Positions 11,437-24,800 of a stretch of 64,000 bases of DNA are shown here, in pieces. The translations under genes were made by a program, and so were the position numbers. The DNA is taken from assembly GCA_028023455.1 (NCBI GenBank), contig JAQFVV010000205.1:1347353-1411352 (forward strand), in the 5' to 3' direction. The notes under the pieces were generated by a model. The model was not told where the DNA came from and did no database searches. It was given only the letters and a program-made list of their open reading frames with translations. Positions within the stretch are counted from its first letter, which is position 1, and each line of letters begins with the position of its first letter. Source of the stretch: Epiperipatus broadwayi. Lineage: Eukaryota; Onychophora; Udeonychophora; Euonychophora; Peripatidae.

Positions 11437-12290
11437 CTAGGTTAACTTAATGGGGTTGTTCACCATTGTCATGTGAGCAGCTTCTTTAAATTTTCTTCTT
11501 TGTACCTTTTCTTCTCTATTCAATTTTTTTGTGTTTTTCCAATTGAACATATGTTCATTGGTACATACATGGTCTGCTGCCTTAGCTAAATCTGTTTTCT
11601 CTCTTCTAATCATTAGTTTGGGTTTTTGCAATCATTTTTCAATGGGATGATCAATATATATTCTTCCACATTCACATGGTATTTTATAGATGCAGTTTTG
11701 CTTTTCAGCATTTCAAGTTTAGGCTTTATAGATATTAGAATTCTTTGTAGTGTTGTTCTGATGTTATAGGGATTGCAGATTTTTCTTAATTTGTCTGCTA
11801 TTTTGGGTAGGTGTGGATACATTACCATATCAATAATTGTCTATTCTTTTGATGGTTCTTTTTGTTGTGTTTTTAAGATTTTCTTAATAACAGCTGATAG
11901 ATAAACATTTTTCACAAAAGTTTGTTCTATATAGATCTTTTTTCAAATTACTGGTTTCTGAACAAACTTCTTTTGCTCACTTCCATAGTGATAGTATAAC
12001 TCCATTTTTTGTGTTTATGATGTGATTGGATGTATATGCTAAGGATTTTCCTGTGTAGGCTTTCTATAAACTGTAGTTTTGATTTTGCCATGAGAGAGTT
12101 TTGTCACAAGAACATCTAAGAATGCCAATTTTTATTCTAGTTCTGATTCTAATGTGAATTTAATTGAAGGGGATATGTTGTTGATTTTGATTTGTTTCCA
12201 AAAAGTTTGTAGTAGTGCTTCGCCATGTCACCATATAACAAATGTATCATCAATATAGTGAAGCCAAACTTTAATTGGATGTGGAATAGT
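11437..12290 (-). pseudogene. Penelope-like element polyprotein remnant (RT C-terminus to GIY-YIG tail)
   Basis: Read on the reverse strand from high to low coordinates: VWLHYIDDTFVIW around 12246-12270 carries the reverse transcriptase YxDD active-site motif. The thumb-side region follows with LAFLDVLVTKLSHGKIKTTV and YRK. The open segment 11613-11828 contains HLPKIADKLRKICNPYNIRT, a conserved linker of these elements. The segment 11437-11631 contains TDLAKAADHVCTNEHMFNW, which matches the C-terminal part of the GIY-YIG endonuclease of Penelope-like elements. The catalytic GIY-YIG start is deleted between the last two frames, and stops occur in the RT part. It cannot encode an active enzyme. 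Confidence 0.75.
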
Positions 12291-12344
12291 CTTTATGGTT
12301 GTACCTACACATATAGGAAAATACTCACTATATACAACCCATCA

Positions 12345-12776
12345 CACCAAAAGGACAAAACATGAAGTTATACTATCACTGTGGAAGAGAATAAACAACT
12401 TTGTTCAGAAACCAGCAATTTGAAAAAAAAGATCTATATAAAACAAAAACTTTTATGAAAAATAGTTATCCATCAGCTGTTATTAAGAAAACTTTAAATA
12501 GACAACAATAAGAACTATCAAGTGAAAAAAACAATTATTGGTATAATAGTGTATCCATCCCTACCAAAAATAGCAGACAAATTAAAGAAAATCTGCAATC
12601 AGTATAATGCAAGAACACAAACTGATGATTAGAAGAGAGAAAACAGATTTGTCTAAGATAGTTATGTGCCAGTGAATATATGTTCAATTGGAAAAATATA
12701 AAAATATTGGATAAAGAAAGGGTACACAGAAGAAAAGTTAAAGAAGCTGCTCACATGGTGAACAATCCAATAAGTT
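12345..12776 (+). pseudogene. Second Penelope-like polyprotein remnant, mirror of the left half
   Basis: The + strand repeats the same protein pieces as the left half with more damage: the FVQKP segment, the PKIADKLKKICNQYN-like segment near 12560-12605, and the KLMIRREKTDLSKIV segment near 12620-12665, ending at the ACAATCCAATAAGTTAACC border. It is shorter than the left half and lacks the RT active-site part. Confidence 0.65.
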
Positions 12777-12908
12777 AACCTTGGGTAACTATACATAATG
12801 TATGGAAACCACTAATCAACTTTGCTCTTAAGAGAAAGTCGAGTAATCAGGAGGAACCTCATAGATAAGTATATGAGATTTTTACTGACTGTTATGTTGC
12901 ATTTGGCA

Positions 12909-12990
12909 GGATGTCTCAGTTGGTTAGAGCATTACCTTAAAATTCAGTATTCTAGAATCTAAAGGTCCAGATTCGATTCCCACTGGTCAG
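12909..12990 (+). repeat. tRNA-like segment in the right Penelope terminal repeat
   Basis: TCTCAGTTGGTTAGAGC matches a tRNA D-arm/A-box and GGTCCAGATTCGATTCC matches a T-arm/B-box, about 40 bases apart. The flanks pair poorly as an acceptor stem, and the segment recurs inside terminal repeats (11223-11321 and twice in 45367-45915), so I call it a tRNA-derived part of the element that may supply an RNA polymerase III promoter. Confidence 0.65.
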
Positions 12991-13483
12991 GCCAGCAACA
13001 TCTGAAGAATAGGGTAGAATAATACCTCTCGCAATATTGTGCATATACTAATCTGTATGCTATTACTAACAGCTGAATGTTTTTGGAATATTTAAATATT
13101 TAAAGTTAATTTTTCTAAAGACATTCAATACATATATTAGATAATGGAAATAATCCAATATACAAATAAAATACCATCACAAACATTCAGGAAAATATTC
13201 CAAGAACTATGTATAAGTTAATATTCATTTGTCAAAAAATGCCAAGATTAGCCTTGTATCTTACTATTGTTTGTATTTATTGACATGCATTTTTAAATTT
13301 ATATATATAAATTTTCCATCAATATTATATTTACATTAAAACATTTAAGACTTTTTTACACAGCACTTATCAATATTATAAAATATGTGTATGTTTTTAT
13401 CTTTGAGGAAGGCTATATTTAAATACAGGTAGTTGAAATATTGAATTACTTAGATATTTTAACATATAAAAGCGATTTACCCG

Positions 13484-14213
13484 CTGACGAAGAAGCTGCA
13501 AAAACCAAAAACAATTAAATGGGCCGAGCGCTTTCGAGATTTTCCCTCATATTCATGGCCAACATAAGTTATAAATCATTTATGTAGTATTGTTAACTAA
13601 TAAAATATGCAAATGTAAATGCAAATTAGTTTGTCCATTTTTTCGAGATAGAAAAGCACGTGTCGCGTCTATTGATGGAATTGTTGTCACTGATAATAAA
13701 ATATGCCTCCTTGACTTTTCTTTTGCAGTCGTTGGCTTCAGAGCATACTATCTTGGGGTTGCCTGGTTCAAACACATGGCCAGCCTGCTTCTCATGTTCC
13801 AAGAATATTGAAAAGTTATCGTTGTTCTTTTTTGCTCTTCTGTAAGAATAAATGTGTTGAGCAGCTCTGTTATGAACAGTGGCCTTGGTTTCCCCATAGT
13901 ATGTGGCACTGCATCCAGCCTGAGGGCATGAAATACTGTATACGACCTGGGGTGTCTGAGATGGATCTGTTCTATCATTTGAATTATTAATGTCTGTTAG
14001 TATTAGGGGGAGTGCAGAAGCCAACCTTAAATTCACCAGCCAAAATCTTTATCATCTGTTGTGATAATTTGGGAATATAAGGGAGGGTAATTTGTGGTTT
14101 ATCTTTACTTAAATGGTTAGTTATTGATTTTCTGTAAAACTGATCTATTTTCTTTGTAATTAATCTGTAGCTGAATCCGACACTTAACAAAAGTATTATT
14201 TTTTGTTACGGTC
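13484..14213 (-). pseudogene. Penelope-like element fragment with GIY-YIG endonuclease domain
   Basis: The reverse-strand frame 13626-14036 (136 codons) holds most of a GIY-YIG nuclease domain: PQVVYSISCPQAGCSATYYG gives the Y..Y-Y-G core preceded by two cysteines. It is followed by the conserved Arg/His region (HNRAAQHIYSYRR) and the EHEKQAGHVF segment. The preceding frame 13987-14190 (YIPKLSQQMIKILAGEFKVG) supplies the upstream linker, in another frame, so a frameshift lies near 14000. GIY-YIG endonucleases cut target DNA for Penelope-like element insertion. This is a different subfamily from the pair at 11050-13175. The strand and family are clear; no RT part is present, so it is a 5'-truncated copy. 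Confidence 0.85.
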
Positions 14214-14606
14214 TCTAGCCAGCAAAATGAAAATTACTTCGCAAAAGGAAAGGTGAGAAGATATTTTTTATAAAAAAAAAAAAGTTATTTCAATTAAGCT
14301 AACTCAAAGAAAAGTCTTGACTTTTTTTAACGTCCAGTAATATTTTTAGGAACTATTTTGATTTCATCTTTCAGTTGTGATCATATATAAAAATGAATAA
14401 TTAAATAAAATTACAATATATACTCATTAACAAGAATGTTAATATATGCGCATGTTCAATTTATGTAAATTCTAGGGATAAAATGAGATTAGATTTAACC
14501 TTCAGGTTTCTTTTATTGTAGTTTTTTTTTTTAAATTTATTTTTATTCAATTTTGTAATCTGAATATTTTGATATATTAAATTGATAACAATTTTTTTTT
14601 TTTTAG

Positions 14607-15862
14607 GTGATTCACAATTTAACCATCCAAACAATCTACCTCATTGTTTGGCTCCCCACGAATGTACTTATTTATTTGAAAAAGTATCAACAAATTCTAA
14701 TATTTTGACATCACCCATAATGCCAGGACTAGGTACAGACATAACTAGTCCGAATCAAAACTTTGTGAAAGATGCTGGTGGCCCATTGACGCCTCCTCAT
14801 CGGACACATACTGCCATGTCAGCATCTTCTGCCTGGCCTGTTTCTAAACCATCAGAAGATGAGAAAGAATTGGAAATTAGAAAAGAAGCAATTCGGGCAA
14901 AAATGTCTTTATCACCTTGTAAATCTTCTAATTCATCACAAATTCAAACACTTGGGACTTCTTTACAGACTTTGCCATTAAATAAAATGACAGTATCTGA
15001 AGATTTAATAGAACACAATATAGATCAACTTCCCAGAGAATTACCTAGTAGTCCTGTCAGTCCTAATAGTTCTATTCCCAATAAAATGTCACAGTCGATC
15101 GAATGTGAAGAAACTCCCTCTAGTTCAGCCAATGTTAATGTAGAAGTAATCGAAAATTTGCCAAAAACGGATTTAGTTGTAAGTTCTACAGACTATAAAA
15201 AAAATGAATTTCAAGAATCTTTAGATCCTGTTACATTATCTAGTTATAATGAAGAAACAATTATTTATAGTGGGGAATCTTGTACTCCAGAAGTAACGAC
15301 AGGGAACAAATCAAATAGAGCTAGAAAATCAATGGGTACCAGAGTATTGGATACTACATACTCAGGAGATGATGAAAGTGCTATGGATGGATCTTTAAAT
15401 GGGAAAAACACTTCCTTTGAAGATGCAGAACATACCGCAGAATCATCCAAAAACTTGTTAGTGGTACGGACTAAAACTACGAAAAAAAAATGGTTCAAAG
15501 GAGGTACATATAGTTTGGGCGGCAAACCCAAAAATAAATATAAACCAAAGCCTAAAATAAAAACAACAGAAACTTCGGATGTAGGAGTAAAAAAAGATGA
15601 CGAAGAAGAGGAAGATGAAGATTACGAGGATGACAGTGCAGAAAATTGTGATGTGAGTTCCAATGCCAGCACGTCTATAAGCTTATGTAGTTCGGAGCCT
15701 GGTGGAGGGGTAGAATCAGATTTGGCTAAAAAAAGTACAACCATGTTTACAGCTTTAGTAGAAAAATTTAATGAAAAAGTTTTGCGAGGAAAACGAGTTG
15801 GAGAAGTATTTCCTGGCCAAACCAAATTGAATGAATGTTCAGAGACAGTTAGTAAATCTGAG
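14607..15862 (+). CDS. EHMT: EHMT exon with N-terminal low-complexity region and ARKS site
   Basis: The exon follows a long poly-T tract and AG at 14605-14606, begins in the middle of a codon, and ends after a Glu codon at a GTAAGC donor. It encodes about 418 residues rich in Ser, Thr, Glu and Lys with many SP/TP sites, presumably disordered. The NRARKSMG segment (ARKS codons 15320-15331, Lys at 15326-15328) matches the place and sequence type of the histone-H3K9-like automethylation site of G9a/GLP (RARKT in vertebrates). Downstream come a basic patch (TKKKWFKGGTYSLGG), then an acidic run (DDEEEEDEDYEDD). The strong open frame and codon use leave little doubt that it is coding. Confidence 0.85.
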
Positions 15863-18800
15863 GTAAGCATAAGATAATACATTTTTAAAAAAAAAATTAT
15901 CTTCATTTTGTATCTTTCTACTCACATATGCTTATATATATATATATTATAGAAAAGTAATTTTATTTGTAGGATATTTTATTTCTTTATAGAAATCTCT
16001 TTGCATTTATGAAACATTGAAGAAGTATATATATTATTATTCCATGGTGAAATTCTAATAATTTTAATAAGTATTAATATCAATTTATTCATTAGACGAT
16101 GTTATACAAAAAAGTAGATGTTATTTGCAAGTTTGTTAAAAATGATTCCTTAGGAATTTGAGTTGTGAATTGTAATAGCGTAGTTGGATTTAGCTGGTCC
16201 CTGAATACGTTTATATTCTGTGATATAAATGAATATCCATATATTAAATAAATGCATATTTAAAAATATCTTTACTTTTTGTAGTTACATTTAAGTAATA
16301 TTAAATAATATTTTTTCAGTTAATATATACTAATCTATATTAATCAATACACGCAATCAGTTATCAACTAAAAGTAACATTGATTATTTATTACATATAA
16401 AATCATTGAATATTTTATGTCTACCCTCAACTGTTCATTACTTCATATAAAATACACACGCATATATCGTTGAACTTTAACGGTTTATTATTATTATTAT
16501 ATTGCATCTTTTAATTTGAAATTTAAACATTAAATATCAGTTTCTATAATATAATGATAGTAATTCATGGGATGGTGTTTTTTTTATTCACATTTCCATT
16601 GGTCTGTACTAAAGCATTGATGAAGTATTCTACAGCGATCATTCGTGATTTGACTCTCAAACTGAAATTTTTCTAAGATTTGTAACAGAAAAGAAAAAAG
16701 GTCTTTATAGAGAAATTATGTGGAAAGAAAAGAATTCCTAATAACAAATGTTACTTTGGAAATTTTCCATAAATTTGGGTACATAAGATATTCTTATGTA
16801 AATTATTAGCAAAAAAAAATAATCATTAATCAGTTTAAAATGTACTGACTATATATAGTTTTTCATGACATCTCAAAAATATATCCTTGATGATTGAAAT
16901 CTTTCTAAATAATTGATTATATTGAATTAAATGCTTAATGGTTTTTTTGTAAATTGTTTTTTATACTGGAAAACTTTTCTTTACTCCATAAATTGAATAA
17001 AAATATTTTATGAATTAAACGAAAATTAATGCAACACAGTAATGTGACCAGTTTTTTTTTTAATTTATCAAAATGCTAGCTTCTCTTGCTAAGCTGTTGT
17101 ATATCGCCACCAATAGTAAAAAAGACATCTTTGTGATCAAATTTAGTTTCAGCAGTTGTTAGGATGTGTAGTGGATTTTTTTTAAACAGACTCTTTTGTC
17201 ACAAATTTAAATTTTTCTAAATTAAAAGTGACAAGCTAATAAATATATTTTTAAATTGTGATCTTACAAACTTCTTTTTGTTTCATAAGCAAGTGGTAAT
17301 AGACTTTCAAAAAAGAAAAATGCAAATCGCTTCCTTGATATGTTTTGCATTTTTTAAATGTCTATCATTGATTGTTTTCTGAAACAAAAGGAAGCCTGTA
17401 AGATTATAATTTAAAAATGTAATTGTTAAAAGAAGAGTACATGAATAAAAAGAAAGTGAATATATATGCTCATGAAAAATTGCGATTATATGATATATTT
17501 AAATTGAAATGTTTATCATAAGTTGAGAAGCGGAATAAATTATTTAATATTTATGAATAATCAATTGCAGTAATATCTAAATGTTTGGATGCTATGAAAC
17601 TGCCATTGGTTGTTGAAATTGTTAAGAATTCACCTGCTTCTTTTCTTAAGATTATTTAATGTTATCATCTCTTTCCTTTTCATCCTGTCTACATTTTTAT
17701 TGTCATTGTTATATCATTGCTTCTCTCTACTATCTTCATACAATTTATTATTTTCTAGTATATATACAAATATTCTGATTCATTTGCAAATAAAATACGG
17801 CTTTTTGAGGTGAATAGGCTTTTCACGATTTATGATGGCATAATGAAGAGTTAAACTAAAAATTAATGGTTATCAATTTCATTTTTTGAATAAGTATTTA
17901 ATCTTTTTAACAATTAATATAATTATTATTGCCTGGTATGCTTGTTTTACACTATGAGAGCTCGTAGGATAGTAATTATTGCATCTGTCTATTATGACTG
18001 CATCTTGGGATTTGAATATTAGTGGTGCCAGTAAATGGCTGAGAATGCTTAAGTTTTTTTTAAAGATAGAAATGGGTAAACCAAGGAAGAAAAACTAATA
18101 ATTTATTAGTTTTTTTTCAAAGTTTTTTCTTTGGAAGTACGCTGGAGCTTTTGATTTGTTATAGACTTTTAAGACCTTTATTGTTGTAGACTTTTAAGAC
18201 CTTTATCTTTTATCTAATTAATTACATGTACATATGCAGGCACAGTTCCACAAATATAGCTGTCGTCCAACAACAGCATCACATGACCTCATTTTTCCAA
18301 TAGCAGATATCTTCACTTTATTCTAGAGCCATCCACCATAAACATGAGTAATCACTGGATGATAGTATAATGTTATAAAATCACTTCCAGACTAACTAGT
18401 TTTTGGCTTTTATCTTTGGCAGTGGAGACTATGATTCAAAACTGTAACTAATATACTTACACATTTAGGAGCCATCTTTTATTCATTTATACTATTCAAG
18501 CTAATAACGTGAAATTGGAGAAAATCTAAGTCTCTAAACACAGGCTAACCCACTTAGGTAGTTATAAATCTAATACTAGGTCAATTACTATATATTTTTG
18601 AGATCTCAGTTCTGTAACCCCTGTAAGTCTTTTGTACCCTTTGGCTAGGAAGAATAATATCAAATCATGACCTCTCATGCTTAGTCATGCTTGCAAGAGC
18701 AGTTATATTCATTTTACCCTAGAGCATCTATTATGAGGTTGAGTAATCAGTGAATTTTCAAACTTACAGCACATGACTGAAGTAAAATCACAGTTGGAAC

Positions 18801-21800
18801 TAATCATAAACAAAAAAAGTTAGTATTGGTCTTATTCCAAATAAATATTTTTCTAGATAGTCTTTTAAGAAATAATTTTTAGCTGTTATGTTGATGAGTT
18901 ATGTTGTGCATATTTTTTGTTGTTGTAAAAGCTTGTTAGTTTTATTATAGCTTTAAATACATGATATGTTAAGGGAGTGATGAGAAATGGCAAACTATCT
19001 CCGACATGAGGGCCACATTATTACTTGGTCTTGCTATCCTATTGCTTAGTTATTTCATACCATCTCAAGCATATAATATCATTAAATATAAAAGTATTTT
19101 GTATCTTTGCGAATATATTTTTTTAAAAAAACACTTTTACTCCGGATTATGATTTGAACATGCTTGCCAAAATTATCTGTAATAGACAATCTTTACATTA
19201 AAAATAAGCACTATTCTACAGTTTTACAGCTTGTCATAAATTTTGAATATCATATATATATAAATGCTTAAAATTGAACGTGTACCTATACCTCACATGA
19301 CCTCTCGTTTACTTATTAAAATGTTTCCAAGAGAATTTATATTCACTTTATTCTAAGATCATCTAATCTGTGTTCACTTGATATGTTGCTTTAAATTGCC
19401 CATGGTGATTTAAGATTACAGTAGATGGTTCTAGAACAGAGTGACAATAACTTTTTATAATCAAGTGATTAGTTGCTTGGTCGATCATTTGACGTTCAAG
19501 CTGTATAGAAAGTGTTGATTGAGGTTCAGTTCCAGGTTCTTTAGTGCCTGAGTCCGTTATTCCACCTCTATGTCGCCAAGTAACAATTACTGTGCATTTT
19601 TTGTGTCGCTTGAAATGACATCGGCATCCTATAGTAATCATGAATATATTGAATATAAATCAAACCAAGTAAAGAAAAGACTTATTTTAACTAATATGCA
19701 TTTTCCAATTTTTTTTTTCTTAATTTGAGAAACAATTTGATAGCTATAGTTCTGAAAATGATCATGACATCCAGTCATAATTATAAATATATCAGATATA
19801 AAATCTAAGTAAATTATAATTTAGCTAATGTAGTATATAAATTTCCACTTTACTGTGTGATCAAAGTATTTTTTAAATTATGTAATAAATATTCGACCTT
19901 TTTTTTTTTTTAAAATCTTGGAATGATTTTTTTTTAGTATTTTATCTAACGAAAATGACGTATGAATTTTTAATGGCATTATGCATATTATGAAATAGCA
20001 GCTTTGTTTTGAAAGATTGTTATAACGAATAGTTGAATGTTTTTAAAATACTGGTTGTATGTTTAGTGGAATATGAATGTACTGTATTATTGTAGCAGTA
20101 AAGAATTATTGTGACGGTATTTATCTCTGCACTGCCCATTTTATTTTATCACTCACACTGCATTTATCGCTAAATTTGGAACATGTTCGGAATGATCATT
20201 ATTATAAAATTGATCGCCAGATTTTGTTATTTTGATAATAAAAATAATTTCATGTCTTGCATTGGTGGTCGAGAGGGCAGCGTGACTGCCTTGCACTTGC
20301 AGGCAGTTGCCCGGGTTGCGGGTTTGTGTCCCGACCGATGCTATGACACTTAAAAAAATAAAAATAATTTCATAGTTAATCTGTATTATTTAATGAATTT
20401 CTAACAAAAAAAAAAAAAATTAATTTTTGACAAATGAAAGACATTATTACAACAAAATAAATATTACCCCTATAAGAAAACAATACCAGCACTCTTTTCT
20501 ATACATTTAACACAATGCAAATCAATATTTGTTTGCAAAGTTCCAAAAATAGCTGTCACTTTTGACTGTCCAACAGTCAGTCTTCTTCACACCTTTTTCT
20601 ATTCCTTAATAAAAATACTATTGCTATAAAACTTTTCATCTGAAGATAAGTTTTAATTTCCTTAATATTCATCATAAGCTTCCATTGCTGATCATGTTGT
20701 TAACTTTCATTACAAAATCTGTATAGTCCTTTCATACTAATACAAATCATTTTTCAATAGAAATCCATCTGTATTTCATCGATTCAAACTCAGATCATAT
20801 AGAGATTATATAATAATTTTATCAATAGAATTTTTCTAATCTAACATCGAACTCGTAGTCTTCTTTATTGCTATTATCTTTGTAGTAACTTTATTTCTTA
20901 TTCAGTAATAGTGAAAAAGCACTATATTTAGAAGCTTAAAATTAAAATAAGTTATTAAAAGAGAGAAAAATGGTGAATAAAATGTGGATACTACTTGTAG
21001 TTTAGGACTGCTAAAGTCCACTATAAGAAACTATCTAAGAAACAATGAAAAATTGAAATTCCATAAAGGTAATAACATGTTAAATTAAAAATGATTTTTT
21101 TTTTAAGGATATGATTAAACATACAACATTTTGTGTAGCATTTTCGACTGTGACAATATTAAATACAAAACAGCAATCGAAAATGTGTAAATATGTCAGA
21201 AAAAAAAAATAAATTTATTTGGATAGCATTTATTTTCTCATGAGAGAATGGATTTCCATAGATCTGGTTAAACAGCATGTACTACTGTTTAATACTAACA
21301 AGCCCTTAGCATTTTCACATCTGCTGCTCAAAATGAAATAATTTTGCTAATGATCAGGATACTAATCAAATTATTTACAACTGGATAATTATAACCTGTG
21401 CATATGAGCATCAGTGCTAATTTGAGCTAAGAATAAAAAGGGGATATCTTCCTTGGTTTTGTCCATTAACTTGTATGTTGTGTATATAAAATGTAGATAT
21501 CTCTGTGTATATATGATTGTTTTTATGTGACTAACAAAGAAAGGTTTTATTTAATGAAACAGTTGGGGGGGGGGTCTACCAAATTGTATATGAAGCCAAA
21601 GATATATATTAAGATTGAATAGCTTTGATTAAATAGAGATAAAGATAGGGAAGATCTAAACTGAAAAAGTTGTTTATCTTCTGCTTTATATTTATTTAGA
21701 TTCGTTGCTAAATAAAATTAAAGGATGGCGGATTAATTTATTGACATTTGTTAATGTGATGCTGATATGCAAAGATTGTAAGACTATTATAAAATAGATT

Positions 21801-24800
21801 AAGAATGATAGTAAAGAAATTATAGATTAGATTGGTGCAATTAAATATTTAGAAACATGCAAAATAAAAATGAAGATTATATTAAAGGTGATACTAATAC
21901 TGTGTACTCGGAAAAACAACCATAACACATTTTTGGTGATCATATATATTGCTTATAACACTATTCATATACACGTTAATGCAACAAATTTTCTTAAAAA
22001 CTTCTTTATTTTCTTACAGTTTAATTAAGGCAGTGAAGAAGATAGAGCTCTGATGAAGACTGCTGGACAGTCGAAACTGTAAGAAAATAAAGTTTTTAAG
22101 AAAATTTGTTGCATTAACGTGTATATGAATAGAGTGTTATAAGCAATATATATGATTATATGAAGATATGCAAAGAAAATGAAGGAGAAGAATAAGAGAA
22201 TATACATTTTTGGTGCTGATATTCTTGTTAAAGACGATCTCTTTACATGGTTTCTCATCACAGAAAACACATTATGATTATATTTTGTCTGAGTACAAAC
22301 TATCACTATTGCCATTAATTATGCTTCAGTGGTGAAAGTGTTTAGAGCATAATAAAATAGCAGAAAGAGACAGAAAAAATAGTAAGGATATGACTTAACA
22401 ATAGTGAAGATTAAAAAAAAAACAAATTTGGACGATAAGAATAAAATAGAAAATAGCTATACTTCATGTTCATATATTTTAATGTGAAGTAATTTTTTTG
22501 ATTGAAGTGAATAAATAGAATAATAGAAATGAAAGCCAACTATATAGATATACGCAAATTCTACTCTAGCTAGGATGTAGAAGTGGATGTAGTATGATTA
22601 TCTGGTTTAAAGATTACTCAATCTTAACTATAGATGGATCTGGAATAGAATGGATAGAGCGAATTACTGCAGGTGATAAAAGTCCTGACTGGATCTTTAA
22701 ATTCTACTATTAAGGACCCGATTAAAATGAAATGTATTATTCAGTAATTGATTAAATAATACAATGAAATAATTTCTTTGGAAAGTTAGCTAGCATTATG
22801 TGGGATTATGATGCAAATATTTTTAAGAATCTCTAGCATATTCTGATGCTTAATACTGAGCCTGTTTAAAGGGAAAGTTTCATACTTGACTTCTGGATAT
22901 TCATGGTGCCATCAAATCTACTCCATAGTAGCTTCCTGTTCTTTCACACATTTCCATAACCAGATATACAAGAGAACTTGCTTCTTAGAAAATGTATAAC
23001 CCATAATTTTACCAACTAAGACTTTCAGATCAAGATCCCTCTTGTATATTGAATCAAGAGTCTACAATTGAAGAGTTATGATATAAAAAATGGAAATTTT
23101 TATGATGTTTCCAAACAAATTTTTCAGATTCAACATTAAAAATAGCTATTTGATATCCTAAAGATGCAATTAGTCTCACCAATAGATTCAGGGCAACCAA
23201 TACTTATTGTGCTCATCTGCTTCATAAATGAAATTTATCAGCTACCGATCTATATAATTGCAGGTAAACATAAACTGTGAATCGCATAATTAAAGACTGA
23301 TGAATCTATGGTTACAGATAAAACCACTGGTGATTTTATTTCCTGGTCTGAATCTCTATAGGTTTCTTTATATTTTATTAATAGTTAAGCTATATATATA
23401 TAAAGTATATATATATTAAATAATAAATGTCACATGAGCAATAAGTTTAATGATAAAATTTCACTGATTGACAAAAAGATTTGCAAATGATCAATAGAGT
23501 AAAATTGCAAAGGAATTATTTTTTGCTGATCTTTTTTGACAAGTTGAAAGTAATATATGAATCTAAAAAAGTACCGTAAACCTATTACAGCAGTATTATG
23601 AAGACATTTTGAACTGAGAAATATTACAATTTTCTTTTGCATAGTAATGTATTCAGATTGTTGCTTTTAATGATATGTCTTATCCTCTCCATTCATTTGG
23701 ATTTAGACAGATTTATAGTTTAATAAGGTTAAATTGGTTATTTATAATCTCAAAAATAGAAGCATGAACCGGGTGGGGTTAATAGTTTGCAATAGGAACA
23801 GCAAAATCTAGCATGAACTTTGACTCTTTAATAAATAAAACATTATGAAATATAACTTGTGAAACAATATTATAAACTTATTCTTATATATAAAATATAA
23901 TGTTATAAACTTATACATTTGATCTACTCCAATGCAATTTAAGTATTGCTCCACACCGGCCCCTTAGGCAGAGAAGAGAGTACCCAAAGAGTACCTGTAT
24001 CCAAGCCGAGCTATATATATTAGATATATAACTACAGCTATGTTTCCAGGACACAGATGTCTTCTCGGCTACAGAATTCAACACCTATCATTAAAAGCAC
24101 TTTTTTGTTTCGGATTAAACCCGGGCGCCAGTTAATTACCGAAGTAAATAACGCACTTTGAACGATGGCAAACTAATTCAGCACCTAAGATATCCCAACT
24201 AGCTCAATCAAAAGAATAATATAATATACTGTTACTTTATTTAGTGGTAAAAGAATTGACCGACAAATATTAAACTTAAAAGATAATTTATTTTAGCTAA
24301 ATATTTATTATTGTAAAGTTTAAACTACTTTTCTAAAATCTTAATTAAATTAGACAATGTTTTATAATAACCTTAGACACACACATATTATAATAAGATA
24401 TACACTAATAATATAATTCAGCATTAAAATAATTACAAGCATTCAATGTTTACTATTATAATTTAGAAAAACTACTACTATAAATTCGTAATTAATTTAA
24501 ACAATGATTTTTATATATAACTACACATACTCTTAATAAATCACACAATATAGTATAATATAACAAGAGTATTAAATAAACACAAAACATTTAAAACACG
24601 CACATCAATAGTTCGTTTATGCATGCTATAGAGTTCATTTGTTTTACTGACTCTGGAGGCTTCAAGATTAGCAACGGCTATTTTAATATCAGAATTGGAA
24701 ATAAGAAGTTATTCATTACCTATAGGATTTTAGATGTTAACTTCTTGCTGTTTGCTGCTTCATGAACATTTTCCAACCAGTTGGATTTGAGGTTTTTGAT

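Larger units (their letters stand above)
11050..13175. mobile_element. Head-to-head inverted pair of Penelope-like element remnants
   Basis: The two halves are reverse complements, with a centre near 12310. Each outer part (11050-11450 and 12777-13175) is a terminal repeat with a tRNA-like segment. Each inner part encodes pieces of a Penelope-like polyprotein pointing outward. The reverse-strand half runs from a reverse transcriptase YIDD motif (12246-12257) through a FLDV segment and a PKIADKLRKICNPYNIRTT stretch to a GIY-YIG-type tail. Penelope-like elements are known for terminal repeats in direct or inverted order and for inverted or tandem partial copies, so this arrangement fits. Both halves carry stops and frameshifts. 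Confidence 0.75.

Noticed and set aside
12909-12990. A functional tRNA gene
   Set aside because: The acceptor stem does not pair and the sequence recurs inside mobile-element ends.
13484-13530. A hammerhead at CTGACGAAGAAGCTGC near the Penelope fragment
   Set aside because: After CTGACGA no stem II or GAAA can be formed at the right distance.
22025-22315. 96-codon frame, reverse strand
   Set aside because: It overlaps a foldback element and is made largely from its arm.
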